This document shows, piece after piece, positions 53,071 to 60,325 of a DNA stretch of 64,000 bases. Position 1 is the stretch's first letter, and each line of letters starts with the position of its first letter. Location: positions 1,426,001 to 1,490,000 of the forward strand of contig NZ_CP114052.1 of the NCBI RefSeq assembly GCF_027125355.1, given 5' to 3'. Position numbers and translations under genes: made by a program. This stretch comes from Peptostreptococcus equinus (GTDB lineage: Bacteria; Bacillota; Clostridia; Peptostreptococcales; Peptostreptococcaceae). The notes beneath the pieces were generated by a model, which ran no database searches, was not told the DNA's origin, and saw only the letters and a list, made by a program, of their open reading frames with translations.

Positions 53071-53217
53071 TTTTACTCTCCAAATGTTATTTTTATTAAA
53101 TACCTAAATTATAAGTTAGGTAAGTATTTATATAAATATACATTTAAATGTAAAACACACTAAAAAGCATTATATTAGAAGTGATTTTATCAAATTGTCT
53201 ATAAGTATAATATAATA

Positions 53218-53430
53218 TTATACTTTTTTATTTTTCAATATATTTATTATTGATAATATTCCTATACATATCATTATAAGTGATATTATTATCTTGTAAT
53301 ATTCTACTACATTTTGAATAATTATTGTATTTTGTGTCACCTCTATTTTTGTGCTTAAATTAAGCGGAGTAATTATTAAACCAATGATTAATACAAAATA
53401 TAGTATGTATAAATATAATATTATCCTAAA
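53218..53430 (-). pseudogene. Decayed paralogue of the 71-residue membrane protein at 57278
   Basis: Read on the minus strand: ILYLYILYFVLIIGLI, STKIEVTQNTIIIQNV and GILSIINILKNKK match the protein at 57278-57493 almost residue for residue, but the start codon and first residues are gone. Confidence 0.75.
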
Positions 53431-53490
53431 TTATTGTATGAATAGTTTTAATATACCAACCCCATGCTTAGATCTTTTATAGTTCAAATT

Positions 53491-53679
53491 TTATTTTAAT
53501 AAGTTAAGTTTTCTTATTCCTAAATCTTCAAATTCTGTTATTAATTCTAATTCATATATAGTTAGTGGCATAGAAACTAATCTAAAGTTTAAAAAAATTC
53601 CTTTAAACTCAGTTTTTATAATTTGCTTATGTATTACAAGACTCTTTGTTACACTAATCAACCTTATTATGCATATCAA
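53491..53679 (-). CDS. Possible gene fragment
   Basis: A 62-codon frame with a TTG start and no RBS. The second half (FLNFRLVSMPLTIYELELI, EFEDLGIRKLNLL) reads like a genuine protein end. It is probably a remnant. No family is recognised. Confidence 0.25.
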   Translation of the reverse strand: MICIIRLISVTKSLVIHKQIIKTEFKGIFLNFRLVSMPLTIYELELITEFEDLGIRKLNLLK

Positions 53680-53759
53680 TTAAAAATAAATACTGTTTTT
53701 GAATAGGTTTATATCTCTTCTTTTTACTTTCTCACAGTTGGGTTATAGACATTAAAAAA

Positions 53760-53836
53760 GGAAATACCAAATCTTCCAATCTAGTATTTCCAATATATTC
53801 ACCACTTCTAATTCTTAATTGGTGGAGATGAGGGGA
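53760..53836 (-). other. ssrA 3'-end signature / attachment site copy
   Basis: On the minus strand the sequence reads TCCCCTCATCTCCACCA, the acceptor end expected of tmRNA, then about 28 nt later the hairpin GGAAATACTAGATT...TTTGGTATTTCC and six T. The rest of ssrA is absent, so this is an attachment-site copy left by an element that integrated in ssrA. Confidence 0.7.
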
Positions 53837-53966
53837 TAAGGCGATATAATATTGAATAAGTTTTCATGTCTTTGTAAACGTTGGTATATAGCCATTTATA
53901 TATAAAAATAGGAGTAATATTTGTTGATTTTTTGAAAAATAACAGAGCAATTCTGTTATAGTTCTG

Positions 53967-54272
53967 TTATTTCATGTTATCTATATTTAGTTTATTTTTT
54001 ATATCCTTTATATAATCTATTATTTGTTTTTCATCCATATTATTTAACTTAACTCTATTTAATTTATAATGATCATGATACAATTCAGCTATTTTATTAT
54101 TATTAGGATATTTTTCTTTCATTTTTTTAAGAATATAAAAAATATCATCTTCTATTTCTCCGGCTATACTTCTTGAATTTAAATCATTACCATCAGAACT
54201 AATATACATACGGTAAATATTTTCTAACTCAATAGCATATTCATGATAATTAATATTTCCATTTTCCACCAT
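53967..54272 (-). CDS. Hypothetical accessory protein
   Basis: A 101-residue soluble protein starting at 54272 behind GGAGGTATATTTTT. It is helical and rich in Asn, Ile and Lys (YRMYISSDGNDLNSRSIAGE, KKMKEKYPNNNKIAELYHDH). It is not recognised. It is the only intact gene between two ssrA attachment copies, so it is probably cargo of a small element. Confidence 0.5.
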   Translation of the reverse strand: MVENGNINYHEYAIELENIYRMYISSDGNDLNSRSIAGEIEDDIFYILKKMKEKYPNNNKIAELYHDHYKLNRVKLNNMDEKQIIDYIKDIKNKLNIDNMK

Positions 54273-54554
54273 AAAAATATACCTCCACATTCAACTATTC
54301 CCTAAATACATATTTACGGCATAGTTACCCTTAACCATTGATAAAACTTACTCCTATTTTTTGCCTATAAACAACTTTATTACATTAAGTTTTACAAAAC
54401 AACATATAATAAAGCTTTTATCACTTAATTTTAATTATTTACAATCAAATACAATAATATTTCTTGTTTTACTTAATAATCTTAATTTTATAAATCTCAT
54501 ATAAATCTATAAAATTATATGAAATATTATAGCACTACTCCCCTATTTTTTCAC
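54273..54554. other. AT-rich stretch without features
   Basis: About 280 bp upstream of the 101-residue gene. Apart from a possible promoter for it I see nothing. Confidence 0.4.
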
Positions 54555-54583
54555 TAAAAAAGCACCTTGATTTTTTCAAGGCA
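54555..54583 (-). terminator. Terminator
   Basis: AGTGCCTTGA/TCAAGGTGCT stem on the minus strand followed by six T, ending the fragment at 54587. Confidence 0.8.
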
Positions 54584-54586
54584 CTT

Positions 54587-54757
54587 TTAAAACCACATTA
54601 CTATTTTTTCTTTTTTATCCTCTTTGTTTTTTATATATTCTTGTAAACCTCTTTTTGCATGATGTAAATACATAGGAAATAATTTGTCATAGGATGTTGT
54701 TTTTTCTAGTATAATTTCATTATTTTTAATATCAAATTTTATATATCCTTTAAAATG
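54587..54757 (-). pseudogene. 3' fragment of an unknown gene
   Basis: About 56 codons without a start (HFKGYIKFDIKNNEIILEKT, then YDKLFPMYLHHAKRGLQEYI) that end just before a terminator. At its 5' side it meets the truncated integrase on the other strand, which marks a deletion or rearrangement point near 54750. Confidence 0.5.
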
Positions 54758-55271
54758 GAAGTATGTAGACTTTGAGAATAAGAGTATAACAGTTAAAGAA
54801 ACACTACAGAAAACATATGTATTTGACGATAATATGAAACCTCATTTAACAACTGTACAACAAGATCCAAAGACTGAAAATGGTGTAAGGACTATCCCAC
54901 TATCTTCATCATTAGAAAAGCATTTAAAACAACTTAAAATAACCCAATCAGAAAATAAATTAAAGCTTGGGAAATCATATATTAAAAGTGATTATGTTTT
55001 TACTGATGATATAGGCAAGACCATTGATAATAAACGTCCTAATACCACTTTAAAGACTATTTTGAAGAGGTTAGACATAGAGCCGATAAAATTCCATGGA
55101 CTAAGAAAAACATATGCTACAAGGCTATTTGAAAATGGTGTACCACCTAAGACAGTACAAGTATTATTAGGCCATGCGGATATTCAAATAACTATGAATA
55201 TTTATACCGAAGTCATGGAAGATGAAAAATATAAAGATATTGATAAACTAGATACTATTTTTAATTTTTAG
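54750..55271 (+). pseudogene. Tyrosine integrase, C-terminal fragment
   Basis: A 173-codon end of a phage/ICE-type tyrosine recombinase, entering at LKWKYVDFENKSI. The second arginine box HGLRKTYATRLFE, LLGHADIQITMNIYTEV with the histidine and the nucleophile tyrosine are present. The first catalytic arginine and the arm- and core-binding domains are missing, so it is inactive. It lies beside an ssrA-type attachment copy, which fits an ssrA-specific integrase. Confidence 0.85.
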
Positions 55272-55281
55272 TATTAAAATA

Positions 55282-55311
55282 AGCCCCTATGTATTCAATC
55301 ACATAAGGGCT
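55282..55311 (+). terminator. Integrase terminator
   Basis: AGCCCCTATGT/ACATAAGGGCT stem (one mismatch) with an eight-base loop. Confidence 0.75.
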
Positions 55312-55382
55312 ATTATTATGCCTATAAAATTCCTGTATATAGTCTAATTCTGTTACAGTTCTGTTATTTTGGCATTAAAAAA

Positions 55383-55459
55383 GGAAATACCAAATCTCAT
55401 AATCCAGTATTTCCAATACATTCACCATTTATTTAAATTTTATGATGGAGATGAGGGGA
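55383..55459 (-). other. ssrA 3'-end signature / attachment site copy
   Basis: Minus strand TCCCCTCATCTCCATCA (tmRNA end, one base changed from ACCA), then the hairpin GGAAATACTGGATT...TTTGGTATTTCC and six T. It is collinear with the copy at 53760-53836. It should be the left boundary of the satellite-like island to the right. Confidence 0.7.
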
Positions 55460-55599
55460 TTGTAAAGTACAATTATTGCACAATATAAGTTTAGGTATAA
55501 ATGGCTAAATTTCAACCTTTAATTCCACACATATCACCTATTTGTATACTATTTTGCACACTTCATTTGCGTAGTTATTGCACAGTTATTGCACAAACA

Positions 55600-56439
55600 T
55601 TAAATATCCATTATGCTACTTTTTTGTATTTTGGTAGGCTGGCAAATTATATATAATTCTTCCAAAATAACTTTTACTATGCCAAATAAAAAATCATTAT
55701 CAAACTTTATCAGTTCACTTATGCAATTAGCCAAATTTTGTTTATTTTGAAATCTATAAATTGAACCTCTTTCCTGCTTTATAATATCAATATATGGCCT
55801 GAATTCAGGTCTAAAGAAGCAAAATTTATTAATTTCCTCTATAACTTTGCTGTTATTTTTCAGCTCCCCATAGTCAATCATACCTCTGTGTTTTATGAAG
55901 TTAAAATTAGACCTAATTTTAGTCTTATCAAGTTCTTCCATCAATTTTATAAGTTCATTCTTTATTGTGCCATATTTATTATCCATCTTTTCAAAATATT
56001 CAATTGTATCTGTGTTAGCTTTAGAGTTTCTTTCTAAATCTCTGATAAATTTTTCAATATCAGTATTATCAAAAAGGTCATCATAATTTGTTATTTTTTT
56101 TCCATTTTTATATACATATTGTTCCGTACATAGATAAACCGTACAAAACAATAAATCAATTACCGCGTTATACAAAAACAACGCATGCTCATATATCATA
56201 CCTTTAACAACTTCTCTATTGTTATATTCTTCAATATATTCAATATTTTCTTTAAAAAATTCCTTTACTACCAATCTAGCCTGATGATATTTATTAATTA
56301 TCTCATTAGATTTCAATACATAAAATAAGCCTTTTAACTCTCCAACTTCTATATCTTCTGAAGTTTCAAAGTCATTTATTTCTTTTCCATTGTTTATATC
56401 ATTAAATATATCTTTTTCAAAAACTCCCTCTATATTCAT
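55600..56439 (-). CDS. Accessory protein, possible HEPN-like (Cthe_2314 type)
   Basis: A 279-residue, nearly all-helical soluble protein. Around the middle, KIRSNFNFIKHRGMIDYG contains an Arg...Asn...Lys-His-Arg pattern like the active core of Cthe_2314-type HEPN domains, which are often RNases in defence or toxin systems. The similarity is from memory and weak. It is a lone gene directly inside the left attachment copy of the island, a position typical for cargo. Confidence 0.4.
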   Translation of the reverse strand: MNIEGVFEKDIFNDINNGKEINDFETSEDIEVGELKGLFYVLKSNEIINKYHQARLVVKEFFKENIEYIEEYNNREVVKGMIYEHALFLYNAVIDLLFCTVYLCTEQYVYKNGKKITNYDDLFDNTDIEKFIRDLERNSKANTDTIEYFEKMDNKYGTIKNELIKLMEELDKTKIRSNFNFIKHRGMIDYGELKNNSKVIEEINKFCFFRPEFRPYIDIIKQERGSIYRFQNKQNLANCISELIKFDNDFLFGIVKVILEELYIICQPTKIQKSSIMDI

Positions 56440-56740
56440 ACAATAAATAACTATTCCCTAAAACTACATTATGGGAATAGTTGCCCCCTTCCATTGAAAT
56501 TACTTACGTGTATTTTTTAACCTCTTCCGACTTTACAACATAAAGTTTACTAAAATCTATACTAATAAACTAAATTATGATTATATATTAATTTATACGT
56601 TCTATTAACAAAAATAACACCTTATTTACTTTATTTTATTAGTTTTTATAATTTTATAAAACTCTATGCAATCCTGTAGAATATTATAACATTAAACACC
56701 ATAATATAACACTAAATAACATTAAATGGCACTAAATAAG

Positions 56741-56769
56741 TTGATTTTTTTGTTTATTTGTGGTATAAA
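56741..56769 (+). promoter_or_regulatory. Antitoxin RNA promoter
   Basis: TTGATT (56741-56746), 17-bp spacer, TATAAA (56764-56769). Confidence 0.65.
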
Positions 56770-56775
56770 ATAGGT

Positions 56776-56890
56776 AAGAAATAAAAAAGGAAGAGCGGTA
56801 ACTCTTCCCTACACAAAGCCGTTAAAGACGGTGGTACATAAAGTTATTTGAAATAACCGTTACTTCCCAAAGTTAGACGGTTATTTTTTT
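56776..56890 (+). ncRNA. Type I antitoxin RNA, antisense to the 3' end of the toxin mRNA
   Basis: A ~115-nt RNA: hairpin GGAAGAG-CGGTAA-CTCTTCC (56789-56808), the conserved block AAAGACGGTGGT (56824-56835) and a terminator AATAACCG/CGGTTATT (56852-56885) with a T run. It converges on the toxin gene and overlaps its last codons and 3' untranslated region, as in txpA/RatA and clostridial type I modules. Other copies lie at 52649 and 48486. Confidence 0.68.
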
Positions 56891-56976
56891 GTGCGTAAAT
56901 CTTTAATTGCCTTAATACAACTAGGTATACCAATCAGTATTCCAAGCACACTAAGAACAATTTCCAATTCAGTCAA
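56881..56976 (-). CDS. Type I toxin peptide (holin-like / TxpA-type)
   Basis: A 31-residue peptide starting with TTG behind GAAAGGAGTAACC: MTELEIVLSVLGILIGIPSC, ending in a basic KAIKDLRTKK tail. One membrane helix with a charged end is the form of Fst/TxpA/Hol_Tox toxins that damage the membrane. The start TTG overlaps the stop TGA of a leader peptide, so translation is coupled. The mRNA comes from an extended -10 promoter at 57073-57082. It was missed by length filters because it has only 31 codons. Confidence 0.65.
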   Translation of the reverse strand: MTELEIVLSVLGILIGIPSCIKAIKDLRTKK

Positions 56977-57017
56977 AAAAGGTTACTCCTTTCTAAAGAT
57001 TCAGATACCTTATTCAT
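56973..57017 (-). CDS. Leader peptide of the type I toxin mRNA
   Basis: A 14-codon frame, MNKVSESLERSNLF, behind GAGAGGTGATGCCT. Its TGA overlaps the toxin start. The GAGGTGATGCC context is shared with holin-like toxin genes of other Firmicutes. It probably couples toxin translation to accessibility of this site, as mok does for hok. Confidence 0.55.
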   Translation of the reverse strand: MNKVSESLERSNLF

Positions 57018-57072
57018 AGGCATCACCTCTCTTTCGGATGAGTAACCACCGTCATTACTTCTTTGCTTATTC

Positions 57073-57082
57073 ATTATACCAT
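57073..57082 (-). promoter_or_regulatory. Toxin promoter (extended -10)
   Basis: Minus-strand TGG-TATAAT (TATAAT at 57073-57078). The -35 region TTTATT is weak. Confidence 0.6.
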
Positions 57083-57277
57083 TTTATAGCACGAAAATAA
57101 ACAATGTTACGCTAAACTCAATTATATAACGCTATATATTGCTATATGCGATTTAAAAAGAGTTTTTGCATTTATGTTTGCGCTTTTATCTTCATTATAC
57201 GTTATACGTTTCTGATGTTAAAAAGAGCACAACTGCAACTGTGCTCTTTTTAAATTCTCTATAAGTATAATATATTA

Positions 57278-57493
57278 TTATGATTTTTTATTTTTTAATG
57301 TGTTAATTACTGACAATACTCCTATCCCTGTCATTATAATAGATATTACTATCTTGGAATATTCTATTACATTTTGAATAATTATTGTGTTTTGTGTAAC
57401 CTCGGTTTTTGTGCTTAAATCAAACGGAATAATCATTAAAACTATGATTAATGCAAAGTATAATATATATAAATATAATATTGATTTTTTCAT
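57278..57493 (-). CDS. Small two-helix membrane protein
   Basis: A 71-residue protein, MKKSILYLYILYFALIIVLM then STKTEVTQNTIIIQNVIEYS and a second helix ending NTLKNKKS. Both helices are long, with a short extracellular loop between them. It has a decayed twin at 53218-53430, also just beyond a copy of the antitoxin RNA, so gene and RNA were duplicated together. A link to toxin action or immunity is possible but not shown. Confidence 0.6.
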   Translation of the reverse strand: MKKSILYLYILYFALIIVLMIIPFDLSTKTEVTQNTIIIQNVIEYSKIVISIIMTGIGVLSVINTLKNKKS

Positions 57494-57814
57494 AAATAAT
57501 CTCCTTTTTTAAACAAATAAACTTATTAAAAATTTTTAACTACATTTATTTTCATAATAACATACATCTCTTTATATTTGCATGAATCTTCTATTTTTTT
57601 ATTATTTCTTAATATTTACCTATATACTCAATATTACATGACTTCTATACATCTAAAATGCTGAGTTTTGTTGGGTTATATATAAATATAGATATGTTAG
57701 CTTTTATTATGATATACACATATCTATGATGTGCGTAACAACGTCCTAATAGACACAATATAATAGAGGCACAAGTGCGGTCGCCATATACTTATACCTC
57801 TATATATTACCTAT
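57494..57814. other. Gene-free stretch at the end of the phage-like operon
   Basis: 321 bp of AT-rich DNA. No clear terminator. GAGGCACAAG near 57766 and the following bases form only weak structure. Confidence 0.35.
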
Positions 57815-58495
57815 TTACTTACCTGAATATAGGTAGCCATACTCTGTATCTTCAGGTGAAATATACTGATATTCTCCACCAATATATTTAAAATCATCAT
57901 CTAGCATAGCCCACTTACCTAAGCCCCCTAATCCATCATTTACATTAACATCATATGGTACGCTTAATTTACCATTTCCTGCATATATATTCTTAGAATA
58001 CTCTTCTATCTCTTTAACATAAGCAAGTTCCATTTCTCTCTTACCTAATACACTGTTTTCCATCTCTTTTAATACTAATGTTTTATGAACTCCTAAGCCT
58101 TTTAGTTTTTCACAAATTAATGAAGTAGTCTCAGGATCATTTGGGAAATAGTTTATAAACTTTATAACCTCTTCCTCAGATAACTTTTCTCTCTTTGTGT
58201 TTATTATGTCTAATATTCTTTCAAGCTTTCTTCCAGTGTCATTATCCATATTATCAAAAGCTTTCCACTCTAAGCTCTTATATTCATCATAGTACTTTTT
58301 GAATATCTCTGAAATATCTTCCAAGTACTTTTGATGTATCGGCCTAAATTCCTCCCATAAATTATAAGCAAAGTTGTTTTTATACAGTTCAGTATAATCA
58401 ACACTATTTATTACCTCTGCTAATGTATTTCTTGCATTTAAATGAATCTTTAAAAATGCTATCATTTTGTTTGCTAATTCTTTCTTATATGCCAT
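57815..58495 (-). CDS. Hypothetical phage/satellite protein
   Basis: A 226-residue acidic, helical protein with a Gly-rich spot (NVNDGLGGLGKWAMLDDDFK) and a Tyr-rich end. It follows the terminase-like gene by 19 bp and is the last gene of the operon. Its place suggests a structural, capsid-size or packaging role, but no family is recognised. Confidence 0.5.
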   Translation of the reverse strand: MAYKKELANKMIAFLKIHLNARNTLAEVINSVDYTELYKNNFAYNLWEEFRPIHQKYLEDISEIFKKYYDEYKSLEWKAFDNMDNDTGRKLERILDIINTKREKLSEEEVIKFINYFPNDPETTSLICEKLKGLGVHKTLVLKEMENSVLGKREMELAYVKEIEEYSKNIYAGNGKLSVPYDVNVNDGLGGLGKWAMLDDDFKYIGGEYQYISPEDTEYGYLYSGK

Positions 58496-58514
58496 AATCT
58501 CTTACCTTACCTTT

Positions 58515-58955
58515 CTAAATATCATCATCTTCATCATATCCTGCTAATACCTTTAACTGTTCTGTAGTCATTACCTTCATAACATCCTCTATACTCAAAA
58601 TATCATCATGTATTACAGTCACAGTATTATTAATAGCATTAACATCTTGTTTCTCTGAATATATACCTAACATGCTTAATAAAAGCTTTCTGTCTTGGTG
58701 TCCCTTGGGTGATAGGGCATTTATATATGTAGCATTTAAAATACTGGCCACATTTCCCCTCATAGACTCTAATACTGAATCTTTAACAATATGTTTAAAC
58801 TTTTCTTTTTTCATCACCTTATAATATGTATTTCTGCTTATCTTAGCTTGTTCACATATATACTTTACTGATTTACCTACGCTTTCAGGATTTACCAATA
58901 CTTCTAATAATCTTGTTTCTGCCTTTGTTAAGCCGTATATGTCATCTTTTGTCAC
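58515..58955 (-). CDS. Terminase small subunit-like HTH protein (phBC6A51 type)
   Basis: A 146-residue protein. The N-terminal part LTKAETRLLEVLVNPESVGK then YICEQAKISRNTYYKVMKKE is the helix-turn-helix of phBC6A51-type proteins, considered small terminase subunits. The centre ASILNATYINALSPKGHQDR is also typical. GTG 58955 is chosen because AAAGGAGGAGG lies just before it; ATG 58976 lacks a site. A TerS without TerL fits a satellite that redirects helper-phage packaging. Confidence 0.65.
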   Translation of the reverse strand: MTKDDIYGLTKAETRLLEVLVNPESVGKSVKYICEQAKISRNTYYKVMKKEKFKHIVKDSVLESMRGNVASILNATYINALSPKGHQDRKLLLSMLGIYSEKQDVNAINNTVTVIHDDILSIEDVMKVMTTEQLKVLAGYDEDDDI

Positions 58956-58975
58956 ATGTAATCCTCCTCCTTTCA

Positions 58976-59119
58976 TTATTTTTTATATTCAAGTTTTATA
59001 TTATTTTGACTTTTAGCAATATTTTTTGGTAGTCTATTAAATTCATCATTAATAATTAGATGTTTTACTGGCTTAGTATAACTTTCGCTAAGTAATTTAG
59101 TTTTTCTTTCTCTTTTCAA
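58976..59119 (-). CDS. 47-residue basic protein
   Basis: A frame starting with TTG one base after the sigma-like gene's stop, LKRERKTKLLSESYTKPVKH at its start, and ending LEYKK. It is very basic. There is no independent RBS, so translation would rely on coupling. Unknown; it may be real since it fills the gap exactly. Confidence 0.4.
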   Translation of the reverse strand: MKRERKTKLLSESYTKPVKHLIINDEFNRLPKNIAKSQNNIKLEYKK

Positions 59120-59120
59120 T

Positions 59121-59669
59121 TCAATCTAGTCTATTTCTAATATAAGCACTTTTTCTAAGATTTCTTTGTATTTTAATCTTTATGTCGGTACGCATATTAG
59201 TGTTAATACCATTGTATTTTAAAGCCTTTGACCAATTATATTCATCATTTTCAAACATATATATCATTACTTTCAAGCAATCACCTTCTAATACTCTATA
59301 AAATTCATCAATATAAAACTCGTACATCAATTTGTTTTCTATATCATAAAAATCATTATTGTTACTATCCTCTATTAAATCGATTAACTCTGTTTCGGTT
59401 TCATTATTAATGGGAGTATTAGTTGATATTATATTGATGTCTTTGGCCTTTCTATCGCCGTATATAGCTTTTGATATTTGCCATCTAATGCAATTATAGA
59501 CCCATGTATCAAAGGACATATCAGACTTAGCATTGTAGCTATTGTATGCATACATAACCCCTATACATCCTTCTTGAAACATGTCATCTTCATCTAACCA
59601 CCTTGAATTATAATTTTGTATTATTTTAAAGATCATATCTTTATATTTCATTACATCAACATCTATCAA
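59121..59669 (-). CDS. Sigma-70-like regulator
   Basis: A 182-residue protein. Residues 26-66 (LDEDDMFQEGCIGVMYAYNS then DMSFDTWVYNCIRWQISKAI) match sigma-70 region 2, with the DExDxxQEG and FxTWxxxxIR signatures. The C-terminal part (about 135-180) would be region 4 but the HTH is poor. It may drive late genes of this island or of a helper phage. It has no anti-sigma partner. Confidence 0.7.
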   Translation of the reverse strand: MIDVDVMKYKDMIFKIIQNYNSRWLDEDDMFQEGCIGVMYAYNSYNAKSDMSFDTWVYNCIRWQISKAIYGDRKAKDINIISTNTPINNETETELIDLIEDSNNNDFYDIENKLMYEFYIDEFYRVLEGDCLKVMIYMFENDEYNWSKALKYNGINTNMRTDIKIKIQRNLRKSAYIRNRLD

Positions 59670-59694
59670 ATACTAACACCACCAAACTTTTTTA

Positions 59695-60024
59695 TTATTC
59701 TTGACCTAGTCTTCTAAAATATTCCTCCCTACGATTAGGGTGTAACAATTCATCTATCATTGTACAATGTTCTTCGAGTGAGTGACTGATATGTAAAATT
59801 TGATTTGACGAAAAATAATGTGTCTCGCCAAAAGATGAAATACATGTATAAACTAATCCCCCATCTTCACCACGCCCTACTTCAATAAGTTTTATGATTG
59901 TACGAGTTGGCCTAAAATATTTTTCATTAGTCGGAAAATATTCCGGGGGTCTTAAAAAATCCAAAGCCTTTGGTTCTATATATATATTCCTACAATCAAA
60001 TAAAATTGGTGTTATTTTTTCCAT
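59695..60024 (-). CDS. Hypothetical phage/satellite protein
   Basis: A 109-residue protein starting at 60024 behind AAGGAGATAAGT. It opens MEKITPILFDCRNIYIEPKA and has a strand-rich middle (RTIIKLIEVGRGEDGGLVYT) and HISHSLEE. The segment with KLIEVGRG...VYTCISSFGETHYF looks like a small beta-barrel or YopX-like fold; not assigned. It is in the operon after the primase. Confidence 0.5.
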   Translation of the reverse strand: MEKITPILFDCRNIYIEPKALDFLRPPEYFPTNEKYFRPTRTIIKLIEVGRGEDGGLVYTCISSFGETHYFSSNQILHISHSLEEHCTMIDELLHPNRREEYFRRLGQE

Positions 60025-60124
60025 ACTTATCTCCTTTTTAATAAAATTTAAAATTACTATCCAAGCAACATCCACGCACTATAATGTAGTGGTTATTAAT
60101 AAAACACAGTGGTAGCAATATGTA

Positions 60125-60325
60125 CGTACTAACCTCCCAACGTCCCAAGTAACCCCACCTACAACCCCTATACGTATGTATGTATATACGCTACTATTAT
60201 TAATATATATATATATATATTTATATAAAAGTTATTATAGTTGGGAGTTATATATAAATCTATTGCCATATCTTGTGTTCATACGTCCCAACTATAGGTG
60301 GGATGTTGTTGGAACGTTGGGATAA
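60125..60325. other. Possible replication origin with repeated TCCCAAC/GTTGGGA
   Basis: Between the primase gene and the next gene lie short repeats TCCCAAC at about 60137 and 60289 and their complement GTTGGGA at about 60241 and 60317, around an (AT)n tract (60200-60230). Repeats flanking an AT-rich zone beside a rep gene are the layout of SaPI-type origins. Strand melting and initiator binding are unproven. Confidence 0.4.
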
